In this document: in pieces, positions 8,122 through 16,246 of the stretch
Numbering within the stretch: position 1 is the first letter of the stretch
Layout: each line of letters begins with the position of its first letter
Assembly: GCA_963735085.1 (NCBI GenBank)
Contig: CAVTJP010000002.1
Location: 868,001-932,000 of the forward strand
DNA: 64,000 nt
Direction of reading: 5' to 3'
Origin: DATJGR01 sp963735085
GTDB lineage: Bacteria; Pseudomonadota; Gammaproteobacteria; Pseudomonadales; Azotimanducaceae
The notes under the pieces: generated by a model
Database searches by the model: none
The model's input: the letters and a program-made list of their open reading frames with translations, nothing else
Told to the model about the DNA's origin: nothing
Translations under genes and position numbers: made by a program

Positions 8122-9270
8122 CTATGCTCCTAAATCTGCCAGCGGATGGACCGCCGATGTGTCGTCGAAGTGTGCCGCAACATAGTCGTGTGGCACATTC
8201 TGCAACGCGCCGTAGCGCCATGCAGGCGTATTGTCCTTATCAATGATCAGCGCACGTACGCCTTCGGCAAAGTCAGGATTATGCGCACATTGATTTGCAA
8301 CGTTGAATTCCATGCGAAATGCGTCGGCGAGTGTCATTGCCGCGACGCGTCGCAGTTGTTCGTGGACGATACCGACCGACGTCGGGCAACCGCTACGCAT
8401 CGCCGCGAGGCCTTTGTCTATCCATGTGTCGCGGCCAGCGAGGTCCATCAAACGCGCGACTGTTTCCGCCAGCATGACGGGTAACTGCGGCAACGCCGTT
8501 TCAAGCATGTCACCGTGCCCGGCCAGCACGCTCTCGGCCAGATTCGGCCGTTCACATGCGCAAATGCAATCCTGGATCTCATCTGCATCGGCAGGCGTGC
8601 CCCGCCATTTCGCGTTCAACAGACGTTCGACCAGCATCGGCCAGCAGGTCGAGGCGATCGCATGCGTCCCGAGGCCGATGTGAAGCGCATCGGATGCCGA
8701 CATATGCGTGCCAGTCATGCCAAGCCACGCCGCGTAACCGCTCGACAGACCTCTCAGAATCCATGACGCACCGGCGTCAGGAAACAACCCGATCGTTACC
8801 TCGGGCATTGCGATGCGGGAACGTTCGGTGACCAGACGATACTGCGCCGCCGAAAACAGGCCGAGCCCCCCGCCCATTACAACCCCGTTGCCGAAGCAGA
8901 TCACCGCCTTGGATGAGGTGTGAATCGCGTAATCCAAACGGTATTCCGCTTCGAAGAACCGCGCCGGATAGTCGTCGATCTGCTGGTCCGCTGCGTGGTT
9001 GCGACTCATGCTTCGGTACAGGGCCTGAATATCGCCACCAGCGCAGAATGCCCTTTCGCCCGATCCACGCAACAGTACAGCGACGATATCGTCTCGCTCG
9101 TTCCAACGGGCCAGTTGGGGTGCGAGAATCTCGATCATCGGCAACGACAACGAATTCAGGGTCTTTTCGACATTCAAAGTCGCAATTGCAAGCGTATGCC
9201 TGGACTGCGTCGGATGCTCTTCAAGCACAACGACATCGGATGATTCATTGAGCGGTTGCGGCGTGCTCAT
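8122..9270 (-). CDS. 3-hydroxyisobutyryl-CoA hydrolase (HIBCH-type)
   Basis: Crotonase-fold thioesterase releasing 3-hydroxyisobutyrate from its CoA ester. 382 aa, the larger size typical of HIBCH rather than enoyl-CoA hydratases. The oxyanion-hole stretch ERAFCAGGDIQALY and the GNGVVMGGGLGLF loop are present, followed by AMPEVTIGLFPDAGASWIL, where catalytic acidic residues of the family lie. Its ATG overlaps the preceding stop as ATGA at 9267-9270. Position between hydratase and mmsB fits the pathway order. Confidence 0.93.
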   Translation of the reverse strand: MSTPQPLNESSDVVVLEEHPTQSRHTLAIATLNVEKTLNSLSLPMIEILAPQLARWNERDDIVAVLLRGSGERAFCAGGDIQALYRSMSRNHAADQQIDDYPARFFEAEYRLDYAIHTSSKAVICFGNGVVMGGGLGLFSAAQYRLVTERSRIAMPEVTIGLFPDAGASWILRGLSSGYAAWLGMTGTHMSASDALHIGLGTHAIASTCWPMLVERLLNAKWRGTPADADEIQDCICACERPNLAESVLAGHGDMLETALPQLPVMLAETVARLMDLAGRDTWIDKGLAAMRSGCPTSVGIVHEQLRRVAAMTLADAFRMEFNVANQCAHNPDFAEGVRALIIDKDNTPAWRYGALQNVPHDYVAAHFDDTSAVHPLADLGA

Positions 9271-10055
9271 GCATTCTTCCAGACCGGCTTGCGCTTCTCG
9301 AGGAACGCCTGGACACCCTCCGTCTGATCCCGGGTATCGAATAGTTTCACGAACGCTTCGCGTTCCGACGCATACGCGGAAGCAATGTCGCCATCGCGCG
9401 CACGCTGGATCAGGTCTTTGCATGCCGCCACGGCCGGTGGACTCTGGCGGCCCGCCGTTTCGGCAAGCGCTAGCGCGTGGCCGAGCGCGGCGCCTCTTTC
9501 GACCGTTTCCTCGATCAGACCAATCCGCAATGCCGTCTCTGCATCGACGCGTTCGCCGCACAAAATCATCCGCTTGGCCCAGCCTTCGCCGACGACCCAC
9601 GCCAGATTCTGCGTGCCGCCGCCACACGGCAGCAGCCCTACACTCGCCTCCGGCAGCGCCATCACTGCCTGGCGTTCAGCGATGCGAATGTCGCACGCGA
9701 GCGCACATTCCAGGCCGCCACCCATTGCAAAGCCGTTGATCGCGGCAATCGTCACACCGCGAAAATTGGCCAGCGCCTCGAACGCGCTGCCGAACGCAAT
9801 CGACATCGTCGACGCGACACCTTTGTCGCCGTCGGCAAACAATTTCAAATCGGCGCCGGCAGAAAAGAATTTCTCACCCCGGCCCGTCACCACGATTGCG
9901 TAAATCGACTTGTCCGCCGTACATGCATCGACCATCGCAGCGAGTGCGCCGAGGCTCTCCTCATCCCAGGTGTTGGCCGGCGGGTTGTCTATCGTGACGA
10001 GTGCGGTGTGCCCGCGTACTTCGATGCCGAGTTTCTTCGTTTGGCTTGTGATCAT
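9267..10055 (-). CDS. Enoyl-CoA hydratase/isomerase (methacrylyl-CoA hydratase role)
   Basis: Crotonase-family enzyme of 262 aa. Oxyanion-hole motif KFFSAGADLKLF and INGFAMGGGLECALACDIRIA are intact, with the MALPEASVGLLPCGGGTQNL region carrying the second catalytic glutamate area. In this operon it most likely hydrates methacrylyl-CoA to 3-hydroxyisobutyryl-CoA; substrate specificity is inferred from neighbours. It overlaps the acyl-CoA dehydrogenase stop and the hydrolase start by 4 bp each. Confidence 0.92.
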   Translation of the reverse strand: MITSQTKKLGIEVRGHTALVTIDNPPANTWDEESLGALAAMVDACTADKSIYAIVVTGRGEKFFSAGADLKLFADGDKGVASTMSIAFGSAFEALANFRGVTIAAINGFAMGGGLECALACDIRIAERQAVMALPEASVGLLPCGGGTQNLAWVVGEGWAKRMILCGERVDAETALRIGLIEETVERGAALGHALALAETAGRQSPPAVAACKDLIQRARDGDIASAYASEREAFVKLFDTRDQTEGVQAFLEKRKPVWKNA

Positions 10056-11227
10056 CGAACTACCTCAGTTGCGCCTTCCATCAATAGCCGGCGCGCAATG
10101 ATCACGCGCATGATTTCGTTGGTCCCTTCGAGAATCTGATGCACGCGGGTGTCCCTGACGTGGCGCTCGAGGGGATACTCCTTGATATAGCCATAGCCGC
10201 CATGCAACTGCAGCGCCGCATTGCAGACCTCGAAGCCGACATCGGTCGCGAAGCGCTTCGCCATTGCACAGAACGTCGTGGCATCGGGGTCCTTGGCGTC
10301 CAGCTTCCACGCCGCCATCCTGACCAACGTACGTGCGGCGACGAGTTCGGTTGCCATGTCGGCCAGCTTGAATTGCAGCGCCTGAAACTGCGAGATCGCC
10401 TGACCGAACTGTTTTCGCTGTGACATGTAACGCGCCGTCTCATCGACCGCAGCCTGCGCAGTGCCAATGGAACATGTCGCGATATTGATGCGACCGCCAT
10501 CGAGACCGCGCATGGCAATCTTGAAGCCTTCGCCCTCCGCACCGAGACGATTATCCAGCGGTATCACAACGCCGTCGAAGTTGATCTGCCGCGTCGGTTG
10601 ACTGTTCCAACCCATCTTCTGTTCTTTGCGGCCATACGTGATCCCCGCCGCGTCGCCAGGCACCAGGAAACTGCACACACCGCCCGGACCGGCGTGAACG
10701 CCCTTCTCGTCTTCGAGGCGCGCCATCACGACCAGCACGTCGGTCGAGCCGGCGCCAGAGATGAACGCCTTGGTACCACTCAGTGCATATTCGTTACCGG
10801 TGCGCCGCGCAACTGTCTTCAGCGACGCCGCGTCCGAGCCTGCTCCCGGCTCCGTCAAACAATACGACGCCAGCTTTTCACCGCTGACCATCGACGGACA
10901 CCATTGCCCTTTCAACGCCTCGGAGCCGAACGTCGCGATCATCCACAGTGCCATGTTGTGAATCGTGATGTACGCCGTCGTCGACGTGCAGCCCGCGGCA
11001 AGTTCTTCGATGATCAGACTCGCATCGAGACGCGACAGACCAAGACCGCCGTCGGCAACGGGCGTGTACAACGCGCAGAATCCAAGGTCTCCGGCACGCC
11101 GGATCACATCCTTCGGAAAATGCTGCTCCTCGTCCCAACGGGCCGCATGAGGCGCGAGTTCGCCGGCGGCAAACTGACGCGCTGCGTCGCGATACGCCTG
11201 CTGATCTTCGCTGAGATCGAAATTCAC
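10052..11227 (-). CDS. Acyl-CoA dehydrogenase (probable isobutyryl-CoA dehydrogenase)
   Basis: FAD-dependent acyl-CoA dehydrogenase of 391 aa. Family signatures are visible: ASYCLTEPGAGSDAASLKT in the flavin/substrate region and the C-terminal QLHGGYGYIKEYPLERHVRDTRVHQILEGTNEIMR, which carries the catalytic Glu in EGTNEI. The sequence resembles the ACAD8 type, and the operon provides the next four valine steps, so isobutyryl-CoA is the likely substrate. Starts two bases after mmsA. Confidence 0.93.
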   Translation of the reverse strand: MNFDLSEDQQAYRDAARQFAAGELAPHAARWDEEQHFPKDVIRRAGDLGFCALYTPVADGGLGLSRLDASLIIEELAAGCTSTTAYITIHNMALWMIATFGSEALKGQWCPSMVSGEKLASYCLTEPGAGSDAASLKTVARRTGNEYALSGTKAFISGAGSTDVLVVMARLEDEKGVHAGPGGVCSFLVPGDAAGITYGRKEQKMGWNSQPTRQINFDGVVIPLDNRLGAEGEGFKIAMRGLDGGRINIATCSIGTAQAAVDETARYMSQRKQFGQAISQFQALQFKLADMATELVAARTLVRMAAWKLDAKDPDATTFCAMAKRFATDVGFEVCNAALQLHGGYGYIKEYPLERHVRDTRVHQILEGTNEIMRVIIARRLLMEGATEVVR

Positions 11228-11229
11228 GA

Positions 11230-12723
11230 TTACTGAAGCTTGATCGTCATGTTCGAACCGACCGCCGAAGCGTCATCGAACCAGCGCGCCGTTACCGTTT
11301 TTGTTTCCGTGTAGAAACGGACGGCCTGCTTACCGTACGCGTGCTGATCACCGAAAAACGACTGTTTCCAACCAGTGAACGAGAAAAACGGCAGCGGTAC
11401 CGGGATCGGCAGATTGATACCGACCTGACCCACTTCGATCTCGTGCTGAAACTTGCGCGCCGCACCGCCGCTCGACGTGAAGATCGACGTGCCGTTGCCA
11501 TACGGATTCGCATTGATCATCGCGATCGCCGCATCCAGATCGTCGACCTGTGCGGCGAGCAACACAGGTCCGAAGATTTCTTCCTGGTAGATCGACATGT
11601 CGGTGGCCACGTCGGTGAACAATGTCGGTCCCAGCCAGTTGCCGTCCGGATAGCCGGCAACAGTGCAATCAGAGCCGTCGAGCAGGCAGGTGGCACCTTC
11701 TTCTTTACCTTTGCGGATGAATCCAAGCACGCGCTCCTTAGCCTTCGGGTTGATCTGCGGGCCGTATGCGGAATCCGCGACATCCCACGGACCCGGCCGT
11801 ACCTTCGCCATCGCCGCCTGCAGGTCTGGAATCCACTGCTTCGCCGCACCGACGAATACCGCCACGCTGATCGCCATGCAGCGCTGGCCCGCCGCGCCAC
11901 ACGACGCGCCGAGCAGATTACTGATCACCTGTTCTTTGTTCGCATCCGGCATGACCACCATGTGATTCTTCGCGCCAGCCATCGCCTGCACGCGCTTCAG
12001 ATGCTGCGTGCCGGTCCGGTAGACATGCTGTGCGACCGGCACGGACCCCACGAAGGAAATCGCTTTCACATCGGGGTGCGTCAGCAACGCGTCCACCTGT
12101 GCGCGGCCGCCGTGCACCAGTTGCATCACGCCTTTCGGCGCGCCGGCTTCAACGAACAGTTCGACGAGCCGGTTTGGAGTCATCGGATCCTGTTCGGACG
12201 GCTTCAGTACGAACGTGTTGCCGCACGCAATCGCCATTGGAAACATCCACAGCGGTATCATCGCGGGAAAATTGAATGGCGTGATGCCCACGCAGACACC
12301 GAGCGGCTGGACGTAGCTGTATGTGTCGATGCTACGGGCAACGTTCTCGACTGTTTCTCCCATCATCAGCGTCGGTATGTTGCAGGCATGTTCGACGACT
12401 TCGATACCGCGCCAGACATCGCCCTGTGCGTCGGCAAACGTCTTGCCCGTTTCGAGTGACAATATCCGTGCGATATCGTCCTGGTGTTTCTTGAGCAGGT
12501 CCTGATAGCGCAACATCACGCGCGCCCGTTCGGGGGTCGGCGCTTCGCGCCATGTTTGAAAGGCTTCCTTGGCGCTCGCCACGGCGCGATCGATCTCGGA
12601 AGAGGTTGCAAAGGGAACGTCGCTGATGACCTCCTGCGTCGCCGGGTTCGTGACCGGCAGCCACTCGTTGGTTTCGCTTTCGACGAATTCGCCGCCGATG
12701 AACAGAGGCAGCTTTTGGGCCAT
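11230..12723 (-). CDS. mmsA: CoA-acylating methylmalonate-semialdehyde dehydrogenase
   Basis: Converts methylmalonate semialdehyde to propionyl-CoA, the last step of distal valine catabolism. 497 aa. Diagnostic stretches include VGITPFNFPAMIPLWMFPMAIACGNTFVLKPSEQDP, the GAKNHMVVMPDAN segment and SCGAAGQRCMAIS with the catalytic cysteine. First gene of the operon; no dedicated regulator is adjacent. The 128 bp upstream (12724-12851) must hold its promoter or connect it to ung; no clear promoter was assigned. Confidence 0.96.
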   Translation of the reverse strand: MAQKLPLFIGGEFVESETNEWLPVTNPATQEVISDVPFATSSEIDRAVASAKEAFQTWREAPTPERARVMLRYQDLLKKHQDDIARILSLETGKTFADAQGDVWRGIEVVEHACNIPTLMMGETVENVARSIDTYSYVQPLGVCVGITPFNFPAMIPLWMFPMAIACGNTFVLKPSEQDPMTPNRLVELFVEAGAPKGVMQLVHGGRAQVDALLTHPDVKAISFVGSVPVAQHVYRTGTQHLKRVQAMAGAKNHMVVMPDANKEQVISNLLGASCGAAGQRCMAISVAVFVGAAKQWIPDLQAAMAKVRPGPWDVADSAYGPQINPKAKERVLGFIRKGKEEGATCLLDGSDCTVAGYPDGNWLGPTLFTDVATDMSIYQEEIFGPVLLAAQVDDLDAAIAMINANPYGNGTSIFTSSGGAARKFQHEIEVGQVGINLPIPVPLPFFSFTGWKQSFFGDQHAYGKQAVRFYTETKTVTARWFDDASAVGSNMTIKLQ

Positions 12724-12851
12724 GACGCAACTCCAGAAGGGTGAGATTTACGAATGATCGCACAACCCGTTCGACGGATGCATTGGCGAATTCACCTTGC
12801 CAGCGGCGTGTCCTTCGTTGGAACCAACTGCTTGCCGCGAAAAGTAGCCCG

Positions 12852-13565
12852 CTATTCGACCGCCAACCAGTCGATCGGGGCTTTTCCATGCGCCACGAGA
12901 TAGCGGTTCGCCTTCGAGAAATGACGGCAACCGAAAAACCCACGGTGCGCCGACAACGGCGACGGATGCGGCCCGGCAAGCACACAATGCCGATCGCGGT
13001 CAACGATCGCGCCTTTCTTCTGCGCGTAGCTGCCCCACAACATAAAGACGAGTCCATCGCATTGCTCATTGAGGATCGCAACGATCCGGTCGGTAAACGT
13101 CTCCCAGCCGCGTCCCTGATGCGAACCGGCGCGCCCGCGTTCAACCGTCAGTACCGCGTTCAGAAGTAGCACGCCCTGCCGTGCCCACGACGTCAGGCAA
13201 CCGCGACCCGGTTGCAGACGGTGCCCCTCGTTATCGCCCACGTCGTCGTTGATCTCGCGAAAGATGTTCAACAACGACGGTGGCTCGGCAACACCCGGTT
13301 GAACCGAGAAACACAACCCATGCGCCTGGTTCGGACCGTGATACGGATCCTGGCCGATGATGACAACGCGTACGTCTTCGACCGGGGTCAGATCCAGCGC
13401 GGCGAATATCTCTTTCCCGCGCGGATAAATCGTCTTGTTTGCGGCGCGCTCCTTGAGTAGAAACGCGCGCAGGTTGCGCATGTAGGGTTTGTCGAACTCT
13501 TCCAGCAGCACACGTTTCCAGGACGCGTTCAGCACCACGCGATCACTGGGCGCAGCCTTGGTCAC
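12852..13565 (-). CDS. ung: Uracil-DNA glycosylase (family 1)
   Basis: Removes uracil from DNA to start base-excision repair. 237 aa. The water-activating loop GQDPYHGPNQAHGLCFSV is at residues 71-88 with catalytic Asp73, and the C-terminal HPSPLSAHRGFFGCRHFS loop carries the catalytic His. Six bases or less separate it from the lysS stop, so it is probably co-transcribed with lysS. Confidence 0.97.
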   Translation of the reverse strand: MTKAAPSDRVVLNASWKRVLLEEFDKPYMRNLRAFLLKERAANKTIYPRGKEIFAALDLTPVEDVRVVIIGQDPYHGPNQAHGLCFSVQPGVAEPPSLLNIFREINDDVGDNEGHRLQPGRGCLTSWARQGVLLLNAVLTVERGRAGSHQGRGWETFTDRIVAILNEQCDGLVFMLWGSYAQKKGAIVDRDRHCVLAGPHPSPLSAHRGFFGCRHFSKANRYLVAHGKAPIDWLAVE

Positions 13566-13570
13566 GCGCG

Positions 13571-15055
13571 CTACACCTCTCGCGGACGCATATGCGGGAA
13601 CAACAGCACGTCGCGGATCGACGTCGTGTTCGTCAGCAGCATCACGAGCCTATCGATGCCGATGCCCTCGCCGGCCGTCGGTGGCAAGCCGTATTCAAGC
13701 GCGGTGATGTAGTCCTGGTCATAGCCCATCGCTTCGTCGTCACCCGCCTGCTTCAGTTCCACCTGAGCACGAAATCGATCGGCCTGATCTTCCGGATCGT
13801 TCAATTCGGAAAAGCCGTTGGCGATCTCGCGTCCCGCGATGAACAGTTCGAAGCGGTCCGTGACCGTCGGATCCGTGTCGTTGCGCCGTGCGAGCGGTGA
13901 GATTTCGGCTGGATACGCGGTTATGAATACCGGATCGATCAGCTGCTCCTCGACGCGCATGTCGAAGATCTCGGCTTGCAACCGGCCGAGCGACCAGCTC
14001 GCATCCGACGCCTGGTTCAGATCGATCAGCGCGCGGCGCAGTGCGTCGGCGTCGCGAACGGTGTCGCGATCGAGACCAGTGTGTCGCACGATGGCATCCG
14101 CCATCGACAGTCGCTCGAATGGTGCGCCGAAGTCGATGCGCCGATCCTGAAAGCTGACGACGCTCGTGCCCAATACGCTCTGCGTGATATCGCGCAACAA
14201 TACTTCCGTTAGGTCCATCAGATCACGATAGTCACTGTACGCCTGATAGAACTCCAGCATCGTGAACTCGGGGTTATGGCGCGGCGACAAACCCTCGTTG
14301 CGAAAATTGCGGTTCATTTCGAACACACGCTCGAAGCCGCCGACGACGAGCCGCTTCAGATACAACTCCGGCGCGATGCGCAGATACAGATCGACGCCAA
14401 GTGCATTGTGATGCGTAACGAAGGGCCGTGCCGCGGCGCCGCCTGCCATCGGATGCATCATTGGCGTTTCGACCTCGAGATAGCCGCGCGCAACGAAGAA
14501 TGCGCGGATCGCCTGAACCAGGGCGCTGCGTGTCTCGAACAGCGTGCGCGTTTCCTCATTCATCATCAGGTCGAGATAGCGTTGTCGCGAACGCGTTTCC
14601 TGATCGGTCAAGCCGTGAAATTTCTCCGGCAGCGGGCGCACTGATTTCGACAGCATCCGTGCGACACGGCCCTCTACCGTAAGTTCACCTCTATTGGTGC
14701 GGAACAGCGTGCCGGTGACACCGACGATATCGCCGATGTCCCACAATTCATCGAATGCCTGGTAAGCCGCATCGCCGATCTGCTCGCGGCGCAGGTAACA
14801 CTGGATGCGACCGGATGAATCCTGCAACGTGAAAAAGCTGGCTTTACCCATCACGCGCCGCAACATCACGCGCCCCGCGATCGAGACTTCCACGGCTTGA
14901 TTCGCAAGCTCTTCTTTCACCACGTCGCCGTAGCGCGCCTGCAGGTCCGCTGCGTACGCGGTACGGCGAAAATCATTCGGGAACGACTCACCGGCAGCGC
15001 GCAGCGCCGCCAGCTTGTCGCGTCGATGCCGGATGATGTCGTTTTCTTCGGTCAT
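13571..15055 (-). CDS. lysS: Lysyl-tRNA synthetase, class II
   Basis: Charges tRNA-Lys. From the ATG at 15055 the protein has 494 aa: N-terminal OB-fold (about residues 50-150), then the class II core with motif 2 (FRNEGLSPRHNPEFTMLEFYQAY) and motif 3 (GIGIDRLVMLLTNTTSIRDVLLFP). An in-frame TTG at 15085 would add ten residues encoded by the repeat described at 15064-15113; the ATG with GAAGGTG just upstream is preferred. Forms an operon with prfB upstream and ung downstream. Confidence 0.97.
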   Translation of the reverse strand: MTEENDIIRHRRDKLAALRAAGESFPNDFRRTAYAADLQARYGDVVKEELANQAVEVSIAGRVMLRRVMGKASFFTLQDSSGRIQCYLRREQIGDAAYQAFDELWDIGDIVGVTGTLFRTNRGELTVEGRVARMLSKSVRPLPEKFHGLTDQETRSRQRYLDLMMNEETRTLFETRSALVQAIRAFFVARGYLEVETPMMHPMAGGAAARPFVTHHNALGVDLYLRIAPELYLKRLVVGGFERVFEMNRNFRNEGLSPRHNPEFTMLEFYQAYSDYRDLMDLTEVLLRDITQSVLGTSVVSFQDRRIDFGAPFERLSMADAIVRHTGLDRDTVRDADALRRALIDLNQASDASWSLGRLQAEIFDMRVEEQLIDPVFITAYPAEISPLARRNDTDPTVTDRFELFIAGREIANGFSELNDPEDQADRFRAQVELKQAGDDEAMGYDQDYITALEYGLPPTAGEGIGIDRLVMLLTNTTSIRDVLLFPHMRPREV

Positions 15056-15063
15056 TGCACCTT

Positions 15064-15113
15064 CACCTTCAGAGCCCGCCTTCAAATCTCGCCTTCAAAG
15101 CCCCGCCTTCAAA
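15064..15113. repeat. 13-14-bp tandem repeats across the prfB/lysS junction
   Basis: Units 15074-15086, 15087-15099 and 15100-15113 (minus-strand consensus TTTGAAGGCGRGN) plus a degenerate copy at 15064-15073. The array includes the last codons and stop of prfB and runs up to the lysS ribosome binding site; each unit contains an SD-like GAAGG. Confidence 0.8.
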
Positions 15114-16193
15114 CTTGCTTCGATGAAATCGTCCAGATCACCGTCGAGCACCTCGTTCGGGTCGGAACGCTCAATGCCGGTGCGCAGATCTTTGATGCGC
15201 GACTGATCGAGCACGTACGAGCGGATCTGACTGCCCCAGCCAATGTCGGCCTTGTTGTCTTCGACGGTTTGTTGGGCGGCTTTGCGCTTCTGCATTTCCA
15301 GCTCATAGAGCTTCGCGCGCAACTGCTTCCAGGCCTTGTCGCGATTCTGATGCTGCGAGCGTTCGCTCTGGCATTGCACGACCGTGTTGGTCGGCAAGTG
15401 GGTGATACGAATCGCCGAGTCGGTCTTGTTGACGTGCTGACCACCGGCGCCGCTGGCGCGATACGTATCGATGCGCACCTCGGCCGGATTGATCTCGATG
15501 TCGATCTCGTCGTCGATCTCTGCGGAGACGAACACCGATGCGAACGACGTGTGGCGACGGTTGCCGGAGTCGAATGGCGACTTGCGCACCAGGCGATGTA
15601 CGCCGGTTTCGGTTCGGAGCCAGCCATAAGCGTATTCGCCGGTGAATGCAACCGTGGCACCTTTGATACCCGCGACCTCACCAGGTGAGAGCTCGATGAT
15701 TTCGGTTTTGAAATCGCGCTGCTCACCCCATCGCAAATACATCCGCAGCAGCATTTCCGCCCAGTCCTGCGCTTCAGTGCCGCCGGAACCGGCAGTGATT
15801 TCGAGGAATGCATTGTTCGGATCGAGTTCGCCGGCAAACATGCGCCGAAATTCGAGATCGCCGAGTTTTGCTTCGATGCCGGTGAGTTCCCGTGCGACTT
15901 CATCCAGCGTCGCAGAATCGTCTTCCGCGGCCGCGAGTTCCAGCAGTTCGCCCATGTCACTCAATGCCGCGCCGACGCGTTGCAGGTTGCCGACGATGCG
16001 CTCGAGCGTCGCGCGCTCCTTGCCCAAACTCTGGGCACGCTCCGGATCGTCCCACACACCGGATTCGGCCAGTTCGAGTTCTAATTCTTCCAGGCGCCCC
16101 TTGCGTTCGTCGAAGTCAAAGATACCCCCTGAGCGCGTCGTTGCGTGCTTTCAGGTCTTTCAGCTGTTCGCGCAGCGACGTCAGTTCCGCCAT
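15095..16193 (-). CDS. prfB: Peptide chain release factor 2 (programmed +1 frameshift)
   Basis: Terminates translation at UAA and UGA. Translation starts at the ATG at 16193 and gives 25 codons ending ...RGYL, then an in-frame TGA at 16116-16118. The context CTT TGA C preceded by AGGGGG is the classic RF2 autoregulatory slip site; skipping one base continues with DFDERKGRLEE... for 340 more residues, total 365 aa, as in E. coli. The SPF anticodon tripeptide (RKSPFDSGNRR) and the GGQ motif (SGAGGQHVNKTDS) are intact. Followed by lysS. Confidence 0.98.
16115..16131 (-). promoter_or_regulatory. RF2 programmed +1 frameshift site
   Basis: On the minus strand the internal SD-like AGGGGG precedes TAT CTT TGA C. 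CTT (16119-16121) is the slippery Leu codon and TGA (16116-16118) the regulatory stop, codon 26 of the zero frame, the same codon number as in E. coli. Slow termination when RF2 is scarce favours slippage into the +1 frame. Confidence 0.97.
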
Positions 16194-16246
16194 GACAACC
16201 TCGAAGCGGGATCAACCCGGAAAAAAGGCGCGCCAGCGTATCACGA

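Noticed and set aside
15095..16057. prfB as a truncated or broken gene starting at an internal codon
   Set aside because: The upstream 25 codons and the CTTTGAC slip site show a normal programmed frameshift.
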